In this document: in pieces, positions 1 to 5,863 of the stretch
How positions within the stretch are numbered: position 1 is the stretch's first letter
How the letters are laid out: the number at the start of each line of letters is the position of its first letter
NCBI GenBank assembly: GCA_026395935.1
Contig: JAPLXT010000035.1
Span: forward strand, 1-6,189
Direction of reading: 5' to 3'
Source of the DNA: Candidatus Nomurabacteria bacterium
Lineage (GTDB): Bacteria; Patescibacteriota; Minisyncoccia; Phycocordibacterales; UBA9973
Length of the DNA: 6,189 bases
Position numbers and translations under genes: made by a program
The notes under the pieces: generated by a model
Databases searched by the model: none
The model's input: the letters and a program-made list of their open reading frames with translations, nothing else
Told to the model about the DNA's origin: nothing

Positions 1-62
1 TTACTAAGCCATTCCTCTACCCCTTTTAATTCTATTTTAAAACTTGTTGTATTGTATGACAT
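1..62 (-). CDS. frr: Probable ribosome recycling factor, N-terminal fragment (cut by window edge)
   Basis: Reading the minus strand from the ATG at 62-60 gives about 20 residues, MSYNTTSFKIELKGVEEWLS, before the window ends. The pattern of a short polar start, then F-K-x-x-L/I-K-x-V-E-E-W-L, resembles the first helix of ribosome recycling factors from Parcubacteria, where E-E-W-L precedes the x-x-I-R-T-G-R-A motif (outside the window here). RRF works with EF-G to split post-termination ribosomes in the cytoplasm. The gene begins 9 bases after the stop of the delta'-like gene, so it is probably the last visible member of the mreB operon. No Shine-Dalgarno site is visible. Only 20 residues can be read, so the identity is tentative. 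Confidence 0.55.
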   Translation of the reverse strand, partial: MSYNTTSFKIELKGVEEWLS

Positions 63-71
63 ATACTTTTA

Positions 72-770
72 TTATAACACAAGTGCTAAATGTTCTAAAA
101 TCATTTTCACCGAGCACCCTGGTGTACTTAAGAAATCACGACTGCTTTTAAATTCCCCTAAAATAAATTTCAAATCTTCATTATTCAAATCCTTTTTCCA
201 TTTCTCATAAATAATTCTCTCAAGTCCATTCACAAGCGAAATAGCATAATATCTTAGTCCCCCGCTATTTTCATTATCTTTAAACTCTTTAATTATTTCT
301 GCTACTTTTTCAATACGATTTTTTGGTATCGCCTTGATAAATCCTTCCGCTATTTTATCTTCAAACTTATTATCACTTTGTAAATTTTTAATCAGTTGTA
401 CCCTTGAAAGGATTGTGCCTAAAAGCAACGATGAATCTGGCACTATTATAAAGAAGTGAGTATTCTCTGTCGGCTCTTCTATTACTTTAAGTAATGTTTG
501 CTCCGCTTCACGATTTATAAATTTTGCTCCAATTATACAAATTTTCTTTTTGCCATCCGTTGCTTTGTTTTGGTGCCATTCTTTAATTCTATGTCCATCT
601 TCAATATTAAAAGAATCATAAAGATTCAACATTACATCTGGGCTGTACTTATTTATATCTCCTCGTTCTTCCAGATAAATACGCAAAAGGTAAATAATCT
701 CTTCTGGATTACCTTCTATCACATAACTATGATACAAATCTTGTGGAAATAATTGACTGAAATTATTCAT
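72..770 (-). CDS. holB: DNA polymerase III delta'-like clamp-loader subunit, short and without a P-loop
   Basis: This 232-residue protein resembles the delta' (HolB) / AAA+ clamp-loader family, which helps open the sliding clamp and load it on primed DNA. Visible motifs are HSYVIEG (14-20, the usual H-A-Y-L-F-x-G start), a K-K-K-I-C-I-I-G strand (74-81), QTLLKVIEEP (91-100, matching A-L-L-K-x-L-E-E-P), THFFIIVP (104-111) and LLGTILSRVQ (116-125, matching the S-R-C sensor region). After HSYVIEG, where active ATPases have G-x-x-G-x-G-K-T, the sequence is NPEEIIYLLR, so there is no Walker A motif. The zinc cysteines of many delta' proteins are also missing. At 232 residues it is about 100 shorter than E. 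coli delta', mainly because the C-terminal collar domain is reduced. It starts 5 bases after the mreB stop, probably in the same transcript. It could instead be a generic AAA+ homologue, but the LLKVIEEP and SR pairing favours delta'. Confidence 0.78.
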   Translation of the reverse strand: MNNFSQLFPQDLYHSYVIEGNPEEIIYLLRIYLEERGDINKYSPDVMLNLYDSFNIEDGHRIKEWHQNKATDGKKKICIIGAKFINREAEQTLLKVIEEPTENTHFFIIVPDSSLLLGTILSRVQLIKNLQSDNKFEDKIAEGFIKAIPKNRIEKVAEIIKEFKDNENSGGLRYYAISLVNGLERIIYEKWKKDLNNEDLKFILGEFKSSRDFLSTPGCSVKMILEHLALVL

Positions 771-775
771 ACTAT

Positions 776-1789
776 TTATCTTTTACTGATAATAGTCTTT
801 TTATATGTATCTAGATGATTAAGTGCCTCCCCTGTACCCTTTGCAACACAAAGTATAGCTTCATCAGCGACGCGGGCTTTGACTCCTGTACGTCTGTAAA
901 CAAGTTCTGCTAAATTGCGAAGCTGACTTGAACCTCCAGTCATTATAATCCCATCATCAATGATGTCTGCAGATAATTCAGGTGGAGTGAGAGAAAGAAC
1001 TTCTTTAATCGCTCCAATCATAGTACGTAATTCTTTATCTATTGCTCTCACTATTTCGTTCGTAGAAATTTGCGCCGTACGAGGAAGCCCTTGGATGAAG
1101 TCTCTGCCTTTAATTGTAATTGTTAGTTCTTCCTCGAGAGGAATTGCTGCACCTATTTTGATCTTTATAGCTTCTGCTGTTCTGTCACCAATAGCTAGGT
1201 TGAAAGTCTTCTTTATATAATCCGCTATCGCTGCGTCAATCTTGTCTCCGGCACATTTGACTGAAGTAGAAGCGACGATACCACCAAGCGCGATCACAGC
1301 TACGTCTGTCGTTCCTCCTCCTATATCCATTATCATGTGTCCTTTTGACTCATGTATTGGTATACCTGCTCCTATTGCTGCTAAGATTGGTTCCTTCACA
1401 ACGTAAGCATTTGAGGCCCCGGCTTTCACTGCCGCTTCTACGACAGCACGACGCTCTGTGGAGGTAATTCCGGCTGGAACTGATACCATGACGTCCGGCT
1501 TAAATAAGTTGTATTTACCGAGAGTTTTAGTTATAAAATAGCGCAACATTGCCTCGGTAACCCGATAGTCAGCAATCACTCCATCTTTCATGGGACGATA
1601 AACGATAATATTGTCAGGGGTTTTCCCTAACATATCCTTAGCCTCAGCTCCAATAGCGAGAATAGTATTGTCTTGCTCAGAAACAGCGACAACAGAAGGC
1701 TCATTTAAAACAACCCCTTTCCCTGGTAAATATACGAGGGTGTTTGTCGTGCCTAAATCTATACCTAATTTTTTATAAAATAATGACAT
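776..1789 (-). CDS. mreB: Rod-shape determining protein MreB (bacterial actin)
   Basis: MreB is an ATP-binding actin homologue that forms membrane-bound filaments and guides lateral wall synthesis. This copy is full length (337 residues, the usual size). It shows phosphate-1 GIDLGTTNTLVY (9-20), SVPAGITSTERRAV (103-116), EPILAAIGAG (133-142), phosphate-2 DIGGGTTDVAVI (155-166), AGDKIDAAI (180-188), GDRTAE (201-206) and adenosine motif GIIMTGGSSQL (280-290). The short hydrophobic N-terminus MSLFYKKL may help membrane contact. The ATG at 1789 fits because the phosphate-1 loop begins at residue 9, as in the family. It is the first gene of the minus-strand operon, divergent from priA, and is followed after 5 bases by the delta'-like gene. 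No mreC or mreD is next to it. There is no clear Shine-Dalgarno site. Confidence 0.97.
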   Translation of the reverse strand: MSLFYKKLGIDLGTTNTLVYLPGKGVVLNEPSVVAVSEQDNTILAIGAEAKDMLGKTPDNIIVYRPMKDGVIADYRVTEAMLRYFITKTLGKYNLFKPDVMVSVPAGITSTERRAVVEAAVKAGASNAYVVKEPILAAIGAGIPIHESKGHMIMDIGGGTTDVAVIALGGIVASTSVKCAGDKIDAAIADYIKKTFNLAIGDRTAEAIKIKIGAAIPLEEELTITIKGRDFIQGLPRTAQISTNEIVRAIDKELRTMIGAIKEVLSLTPPELSADIIDDGIIMTGGSSQLRNLAELVYRRTGVKARVADEAILCVAKGTGEALNHLDTYKKTIISKR

Positions 1790-1796
1790 ATAATGT

Positions 1797-1824
1797 TTGT
1801 AACAAATCTACTATATCATAAAAT
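1797..1824 (+). promoter_or_regulatory. Candidate promoter for priA
   Basis: TTGTAA at 1797-1802 (four of six matches to TTGACA) is followed after 16 bases by TAAAAT at 1819-1824 (five of six to TATAAT). Transcription would start near 1831 and give a leader of about 20 bases before the ATG at 1851, with no Shine-Dalgarno site in it. A second possibility is the TGTGATA sequence at 1834-1840, which also occurs in the rpsU promoter; it would make an almost leaderless mRNA. Confidence 0.35.
1810..1818 (-). promoter_or_regulatory. Candidate extended -10 promoter for mreB
   Basis: On the minus strand the bases read TGATATAGT: a TG dinucleotide, one spacer base, and TATAGT, five of six matches to TATAAT. 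A start of transcription about 7 bases downstream (near 1803) would leave a leader of only about 13 bases before the mreB ATG. There is no convincing -35 at 16-18 bases, which extended -10 promoters can do without. It overlaps the candidate priA promoter on the other strand. This is inferred from base pattern only. Confidence 0.4.
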
Positions 1825-1850
1825 ACAAGATTCTGTGATACCATATAGAT

Positions 1851-3812
1851 ATGTATATAGTAACTGTTATTCCAATTCAAAAAGGATTTCAAAAAGAGAA
1901 TTTAACATATTTTTCTCCGCTCCAAATTCCTCTTGGAAGTATTGTCTCTATTCCACTCCGATCAAAAACAATAGATGCAATAGTTATAAATATAGAAAAT
2001 GCTAGAGATCAAAAATTTGATTTAAAAAATGCAGACTTTCAATTGAAAAAGATTGTAGGCGTAAAAGGTTCATCACCCTTCGGAACTTCATTCTTTTCTG
2101 CTTGTGAAAAAATGAAAGACTACACAGTGAGTAACACTGGCACAATCATCAAAGCACTTCTGCCATCTGTCTTTTTAGAAAATTTAAAAGACCTCAAGCA
2201 AAAAAAAGAAACAAGTGTGGATGTAGTAGATACAGAAATAAAAAACCTCAAACAAGAAAAATTAATCTTTCAAGCTTTGAATGCTGATCGTATGAGCTGG
2301 TATAGAACTCTCATAAGAGAAGCCTTTGCAAAAAAAGAATCCATCTTCATTTGTGTTCCGACACGTTTTGACATTGAACAATTAAAAATTGAATTCACAA
2401 AAGGCATTAATCAATATGTCTTTTCTTTCCATGGCGACTTGAGTAAAAAAACCTTAATAAATACTTATAATTCATGCATAAATGAACCTCACCCAATACT
2501 CATTATTGGTACAGGAATGTTCCTCTCTATTCCTAGACATGATATTAAAACGATCATCATTGAACACGAAAGTTCCGATGCATATAAGCAGTATGCTCGT
2601 CCATTTATAGACATCAGAGCTTTCGCAGAAATATTGTCTTCCATAGAAAAAATTAAATTAATTTTTGGAGACACACTTTTACGCCCTGATACACTGGAGC
2701 GACACGACCAAGGAGAACTTGGTGAAGTTTCCTCACCACTTTTCCGTTTACAAGAAGCTGAAAGACAACTCGTTGTAGATATGAAAGAAGAGGTAGATGA
2801 AAAAGGTTCAAAAACTTTTAACATACTTGGTGAGACAACAAAGAAAATGATTTCTTATGCTATCGCCCACAATGAATCTGTTTTCTTGTTTACAATTCGG
2901 AAGGGCTTGGCTGGCGTCACAGTTTGCCATGATTGCGGACACACCATACTTTGTCCAAGATGCTCTACTCCTATAGTCCTTTATGGCTCTAAACAAAGAA
3001 ATGCTACGAAGATAATTAATTCTCGTATATTTATGTGCAACAAATGTGGCCATAAGGAAACAACCGAAGTAAGGTGTGAGGAGTGTAATAGTTGGAACCT
3101 TACTCCACTTGGCATTGGTACTGACAGAGTATATGAAGAAGTAAAAAAGCTTTATCCTAATGCAAAAGTAATACAAATAGATAAAGAAACAGTCTCTACA
3201 GATAAAGAAGCACATGAAGCTATGAATGAATTTTATAAAAACCCTGGAAGTATATTAATAGGAACTGAAATGGTCTTCTCCTACATCAATACTGAAGTAA
3301 CCCACAGTGCCATCATATCTCTAGATGGGCTCCTTTCTATACCTAGTTTTAATATCACACAAAAGATTTTACATATCATGGAGAAGTTACACGAAATAAC
3401 CAAACGCAATCTTATAATCCAAACTAGGTCACCAGAGAATTCTATCCTTGAACACATTTTAAGTGGCAACGTTCTTCCCCTTTATCGAGAAGATTTAAAA
3501 GAAAGAAAGCAATTCGGTTATCCTCCATTTAAGAGACTTATAAAAATAACATTCACAGGTGGAGCAAGTGATACGGAGAAGGCGAGAATGTTTATTGATA
3601 AATTCTTAGGTGGCTATGAACCACAAATATTTAGTGCCTTCATTGGTAAAGTAAAAGGACAGTACGTGACAAATACAGTCATTAAAATAGATCCAAATCT
3701 TTGGCCTCTTCCGACGGATGATAAGAAAATCGTAAGCGAGCACCTTAAAGAAAACCTCTACCGCCTCTCGCCCGCATTCTCCATAAATGTCGACCCCGAA
3801 GATTTGCTATAA
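1851..3812 (+). CDS. priA: PriA-like primosomal protein N' with degenerate helicase motifs
   Basis: This 653-residue protein matches PriA end to end. PriA normally recognises stalled forks and restarts replication as a zinc-containing DNA helicase. The N-terminal fork-binding domain is present (1-70, with VTVIPIQKGF, YFSPLQIPLGSIVSIPL). The zinc domain is complete: Cys 359, 362, 368, 371, 396, 399, 409 and 412 form four C-x-x-C pairs. The C-terminal region is also typical (QTRSPENSILEHIL at 524-537, ERKQFGYPPFKRL at 551-563). The ATPase core is not: the Walker A site, normally G-V-T-G-S-G-K-T, is replaced around 140-155 (LNADRMSWYRTLI); D-E-E-H becomes IEHESSDAYKQ (237-247); GTEM (471-474) remains but K-G-H-D-F and the Q-V-x-G-R-A-G-R motif VI are lost. 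It should therefore bind DNA but probably cannot unwind it. The frame is intact and the structural parts are conserved, so it is not a pseudogene. The ATG at 1851 fits the family N-terminus. It is divergent from mreB. Confidence 0.86.
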   Translation: MYIVTVIPIQKGFQKENLTYFSPLQIPLGSIVSIPLRSKTIDAIVINIENARDQKFDLKNADFQLKKIVGVKGSSPFGTSFFSACEKMKDYTVSNTGTIIKALLPSVFLENLKDLKQKKETSVDVVDTEIKNLKQEKLIFQALNADRMSWYRTLIREAFAKKESIFICVPTRFDIEQLKIEFTKGINQYVFSFHGDLSKKTLINTYNSCINEPHPILIIGTGMFLSIPRHDIKTIIIEHESSDAYKQYARPFIDIRAFAEILSSIEKIKLIFGDTLLRPDTLERHDQGELGEVSSPLFRLQEAERQLVVDMKEEVDEKGSKTFNILGETTKKMISYAIAHNESVFLFTIRKGLAGVTVCHDCGHTILCPRCSTPIVLYGSKQRNATKIINSRIFMCNKCGHKETTEVRCEECNSWNLTPLGIGTDRVYEEVKKLYPNAKVIQIDKETVSTDKEAHEAMNEFYKNPGSILIGTEMVFSYINTEVTHSAIISLDGLLSIPSFNITQKILHIMEKLHEITKRNLIIQTRSPENSILEHILSGNVLPLYREDLKERKQFGYPPFKRLIKITFTGGASDTEKARMFIDKFLGGYEPQIFSAFIGKVKGQYVTNTVIKIDPNLWPLPTDDKKIVSEHLKENLYRLSPAFSINVDPEDLL

Positions 3813-3830
3813 ATATAAAGGTGTGATAAT
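3804..3830 (+). promoter_or_regulatory. Candidate rpsU promoter with extended -10
   Basis: TTGCTA at 3804-3809 is both a possible -35 (four of six matches) and the last two sense codons of priA. After 15 bases comes an extended -10, TGT then GATAAT, at 3822-3830 (five of six). Transcription would start near 3837, about 5 bases before the rpsU ATG, giving a nearly leaderless mRNA. This would let the ribosomal protein gene be expressed far above priA. An AAAGGTG at 3817-3823 resembles a Shine-Dalgarno site but lies 18 bases from the ATG and upstream of the predicted transcript start. Confidence 0.5.
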
Positions 3831-3841
3831 ATAAACCCCAT

Positions 3842-4090
3842 ATGATTACTGTAATAGAAGTAAAAAAGAATACAAATGAGAACAATATGAGTCTTATCCG
3901 CAGATTTACTCGTAAGGTTCAAGAGTCTGGTATTATCCAAAAGGTTAAAAGCAAGCGTTATAATGAAAGAACTGAATCTAAAGTTAAAACAAAGATTGCT
4001 ACTCTAAAAAGAATTAACCGTAAGAAGGCACTAGAAAAATTACAAAAACTAGGTAAAGCCCCAATGGAAACCAAACGTGGACGTCGTTAA
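3842..4090 (+). CDS. rpsU: 30S ribosomal protein bS21
   Basis: bS21 is a small basic protein of the 30S subunit that sits near the 3' end of 16S rRNA, by the anti-Shine-Dalgarno sequence, and assists initiation. The 82 residues align with the family from the first strand (ITVIEVKKN, 2-10) through the helix LIRRFTRKVQESGII (18-32) and KSKRYNERTESK (36-47) to a long Lys/Arg-rich tail (49-82) ending KRGRR. The tail makes it slightly longer than the common 60-71 residues. The ATG at 3842 is chosen over the ATG at 3887 because the family's V-x-V-x-x-x-E strand lies between them. It is 29 bases after priA with its own candidate promoter, and is followed by hairpins that could limit read-through into ybeY. 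Confidence 0.94.
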   Translation: MITVIEVKKNTNENNMSLIRRFTRKVQESGIIQKVKSKRYNERTESKVKTKIATLKRINRKKALEKLQKLGKAPMETKRGRR

Positions 4091-4099
4091 TAAATTTAT

Positions 4100-4126
4100 G
4101 TCGCGTTTCAAAGGACACTACGCGAC
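4100..4126 (+). repeat. Inverted repeat after rpsU, possible weak terminator or RNA hairpin
   Basis: GTCGCGT (4100-4106) and ACGCGAC (4120-4126) are perfect reverse complements, giving a 7-base-pair, GC-rich stem with a 13-base loop; a T-G pair (4099/4127) could add an eighth. Only GCGATTTTGC follows, so the T tract is short for an intrinsic terminator. The loop contains AAAGGA (4110-4115), the best Shine-Dalgarno-like sequence near ybeY, although it lies 29 bases before that ATG. It may terminate or stabilise the rpsU mRNA. Confidence 0.45.
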
Positions 4127-4127
4127 G

Positions 4128-4143
4128 CGATTTTGCAAAATCG
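4128..4143. repeat. Perfect 16-base palindrome next to the ybeY start codon
   Basis: CGATTTTGCAAAATCG is identical to its own reverse complement and ends one base before the ybeY ATG at 4145. As RNA it could fold to a 6-base-pair stem with a TGCA loop, stacked directly on the preceding hairpin. As DNA it could be a dimeric repressor site. It is not followed by a T tract, so it is not a terminator by itself. Confidence 0.55.
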
Positions 4144-4144
4144 T

Positions 4145-4531
4145 ATGAGAGAGACAGAATTCTGTACAATCAAAAACACCACAAAGGGCAAGCTCCCAAG
4201 CTTGCCTTTTGTCTCTATGAAGAACGCTGTTCTAGGAGAGAAATACGAGCTTAGCGTAGGCTTCTTGACAGCCAAGCAACAAAAAGAAATAAACCAAAGA
4301 TATCGAAATATAGATAAAACTACAAACATTTTATCTTTTCCTCTCTCAAAGAAATCTGGCGAAATTACATTTGATTTAGCAAAGGTTAAGAAAGACGCAC
4401 CACTGTTTGACATGAGTTATCCTCGATTTTTAAAATATCTATTCATTCATGGGCTCTTGCATTTGAAAGGATATGATCATAGTGCTATAATGGAAGGACA
4501 AGAAAAGAAATACATGAAAATGTTTTCTTAG
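4145..4531 (+). CDS. ybeY: Endoribonuclease YbeY (rRNA maturation and ribosome quality control)
   Basis: YbeY is a zinc-dependent single-strand endoribonuclease of the UPF0054 family that acts in 16S rRNA 3' processing and ribosome quality control in the cytoplasm. The 128-residue protein carries the hallmark H-G-x-L-H-L-x-G-Y-D-H motif, here HGLLHLKGYDH at 102-112, with His 102, 106 and 112 as zinc ligands. It also has YRNIDKTTNILSFPL (53-67), the counterpart of Y-R-x-x-D-x-P-T-N-V-L-S-F, including the conserved Arg 54. It is shorter than E. coli YbeY (155), mainly in the N-terminal part and the loop before the zinc motif. The ATG at 4145 is preferred; a TTG at 4133 would add 4 residues, and an ATG at 4217 would remove the first strand. 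It lies between rpsU and ftsA, 14 bases before the latter, and ends in TAG. Pairing with rpsU makes sense, since both act at the 16S 3' end. Confidence 0.93.
   Translation: MRETEFCTIKNTTKGKLPSLPFVSMKNAVLGEKYELSVGFLTAKQQKEINQRYRNIDKTTNILSFPLSKKSGEITFDLAKVKKDAPLFDMSYPRFLKYLFIHGLLHLKGYDHSAIMEGQEKKYMKMFS
4181..4216 (+). terminator. Strong hairpin with T-rich tail inside the first codons of ybeY
   Basis: Bases 4181-4194 and 4199-4212 pair over 14 positions (13 Watson-Crick pairs and one G-U, at 4186/4207) around the four-base loop CCCA. The core GGCAAGCT/AGCTTGCC is GC-rich, is preceded by an A-rich stretch and is followed by TTTTGTCTCT, which resembles an intrinsic terminator. It lies within codons 13-24 of ybeY (residues TKGKLPSLPFV), so as a terminator it would act as an attenuator of ybeY-ftsA. 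The T tract is imperfect, and the same bases encode a segment that appears conserved in related YbeY proteins, so it may only be a coding coincidence. Confidence 0.35.
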
Positions 4532-4545
4532 CCTGAAATTAAATA

Positions 4546-5715
4546 ATGACTAAAAATAATTGGAATGTTGGAATAGATATAGGAACCCATACTACTAAGG
4601 TAATAGTAACGGGTTATAACAAGGAAAATAATTCCCCTTCTTTGATCGCGACTGGTTTTTCAAATACCGAAGGTATGAGACTAGGCTATATAACAAATGT
4701 AGACCAGGTTGCGGATAGTATTAAAAAAGCTGTAATCATGGCTGAAGCAACCTTAGGTCACAAGATTCGAAAAGCTTGCGTTTCTATTGGAAGTATTAGT
4801 TTAAGTTCATGCGTCTCGACTGGTTCTGTTATCATTTCTCGTGCAGACCAAGAAATAACAGAGCTTGATATTTCTAAAGTATTAACAATGAGTGAAGAGG
4901 AACTCGAAATAACAAATAAAAAAATTATACATATAATCCCTGTTTCTTATAAATTGGACGGCAAAGATATCCATGGTCGCCCTCTTGGTATGCACGGTAT
5001 AAAACTTGAAGTGAAAACTTTATTTGTCACTTGCTTAAAACAAAATATTGAGGATTTAGTCACTGCTCTTGGCCTTGCCAACATTGAAGTTCTTGATGTT
5101 GTCGCTTCCCCTCTATCCCTATCCACTATTTTATTAAATACTAAACAGAAAATTGCTGGATGTGCATTACTAGACATAGGAGCTGAAACTGTATCAATTT
5201 CTGTTTTCGAGAATAATTTATTGATATCTTTACAAGTTTTCCCTATAGGGAGTATGGATATTACTAAAGACGTAGCCCTCGGTTTCAAAATAACTCTTGA
5301 AGAAGCTGAAAGCGTAAAATTAGGAAGTGTACTCGGTGGAGATTTTCCAAAGAAAAAAGTTGATGAAATAATTGAGGCTAGATTAAGTGACATCTTTGAG
5401 CTAGTAGAAAATCATCTAAAACGAATTAGAAGAAACGGCCTTCTTCCTGCAGGAATAATCATCACAGGTGGGGGCTCTTATATTTCTCGTATAGAAGAAT
5501 TGGCGCGTAAACAATTAAATCTTCCGGCAAAAGTTGGCCCAACAGATACGACGATCAATAATAAATTTAAAATAAAAGATGCATCATGGTATGGAGCATT
5601 AGGACTCGCATTATCCACACCTACTGGAACAAACAATATAGAAAATTCTATTGGAGATAATATTAAACAAGTAAAAGGATTCTTTAAATCTATTTTTTCT
5701 CAGCTCTTGCCTTAA
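4546..5715 (+). CDS. ftsA: Cell division protein FtsA (actin-like FtsZ membrane anchor)
   Basis: FtsA is an ATP-binding actin homologue that tethers FtsZ filaments to the inner membrane and recruits later division proteins. The 389-residue protein has phosphate-1 GIDIGTHTTKV (9-19), the FtsA-specific SHS2/1C subdomain (about 76-160, beginning RKACVSIGS), phosphate-2 ALLDIGAETVSISVF (207-221), adenosine motif GIIITGGGSYISR (303-315) and the late WYGALGLAL (348-356). The last residues, VKGFFKSIFSQLL (376-388), form the expected C-terminal amphipathic membrane-targeting helix after a polar linker (about 358-375). Length is close to the usual 400-420. It starts 14 bases after ybeY with no clear Shine-Dalgarno site, and is probably co-transcribed with it. 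ftsZ follows after about 148 bases. ftsQ, the usual upstream neighbour, is absent. Confidence 0.97.
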   Translation: MTKNNWNVGIDIGTHTTKVIVTGYNKENNSPSLIATGFSNTEGMRLGYITNVDQVADSIKKAVIMAEATLGHKIRKACVSIGSISLSSCVSTGSVIISRADQEITELDISKVLTMSEEELEITNKKIIHIIPVSYKLDGKDIHGRPLGMHGIKLEVKTLFVTCLKQNIEDLVTALGLANIEVLDVVASPLSLSTILLNTKQKIAGCALLDIGAETVSISVFENNLLISLQVFPIGSMDITKDVALGFKITLEEAESVKLGSVLGGDFPKKKVDEIIEARLSDIFELVENHLKRIRRNGLLPAGIIITGGGSYISRIEELARKQLNLPAKVGPTDTTINNKFKIKDASWYGALGLALSTPTGTNNIENSIGDNIKQVKGFFKSIFSQLLP

Positions 5716-5739
5716 TATACTTATATTAGAAAATAAATT

Positions 5740-5766
5740 AAACATTGCGTCAAATGTTTTCTTTTT
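5740..5766 (+). terminator. Candidate weak intrinsic terminator after ftsA
   Basis: AAACATT (5740-5746) and AATGTTT (5753-5759) pair perfectly over 7 bases with the loop GCGTCA, and are followed by TCTTTTT (5760-5766). Shape and position, 25 bases past the ftsA stop, suit an intrinsic terminator. The stem has only one G-C pair, so it is likely weak and may only reduce read-through into ftsZ. Confidence 0.4.
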
Positions 5767-5775
5767 ATATATTTC

Positions 5776-5784
5776 TGGTATTAT
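5776..5784 (+). promoter_or_regulatory. Candidate extended -10 promoter for ftsZ
   Basis: TGGTATTAT has the TG extension one base before TATTAT, five of six matches to TATAAT. No good -35 lies 16-18 bases upstream, where the sequence is T-rich. Transcription would begin near 5791 and give a leader of about 73 bases, long compared with the other genes here. It would let ftsZ be expressed apart from ftsA, fitting the higher FtsZ level usual in bacteria. Confidence 0.45.
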
Positions 5785-5823
5785 ATATGCAGTAATTTAT
5801 TATTAATCAGATACAACCTTCCC

Positions 5824-5841
5824 CGTCTTTTACAGAAGACG
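5824..5841 (+). promoter_or_regulatory. Hairpin in the ftsZ leader
   Basis: CGTCTT (5824-5829) and AAGACG (5836-5841) are perfect reverse complements; a T-G pair (5830/5835) extends the stem to 7 around the loop TACA. No T tract follows, so it is not a terminator. It lies 22 bases before the chosen ftsZ ATG and just upstream of an AGGA at 5846-5849, so it could affect ribosome access or mRNA stability. Confidence 0.45.
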
Positions 5842-5863
5842 CTCTAGGATGCTATACATAAAT

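Noticed and set aside
960..1220. Open frame on the plus strand inside mreB
   Set aside because: It is antisense to strongly conserved MreB codons, has no recognisable domain and no promoter or ribosome site.
2808..3215. Minus-strand open frame of 135 codons within priA
   Set aside because: It is antisense to the zinc-cysteine region of priA; its Cys- and Phe-rich composition is a shadow of that strand.
1851..3812. priA as a pseudogene
   Set aside because: The frame is uninterrupted over 653 codons, and the zinc cysteines and both end domains are conserved, which points to selection.
4133..4144. TTG start for ybeY, 4 codons upstream of the ATG
   Set aside because: It lies inside the 16-base palindrome, has no suitable ribosome site, and adds residues not needed for the fold; the ATG at 4145 is simpler.
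4947..5393. Long open frame of 148 codons on the minus strand inside ftsA
   Set aside because: It is fully antisense to conserved FtsA coding sequence and its translation shows no family motif.
5849..5863. ATG at 5849 as the ftsZ start
   Set aside because: The AGGA overlaps the ATG, so it cannot act as its ribosome site, and MPKINPDIESFARIKV from 5864 fits the family start better. It remains a possible alternative.
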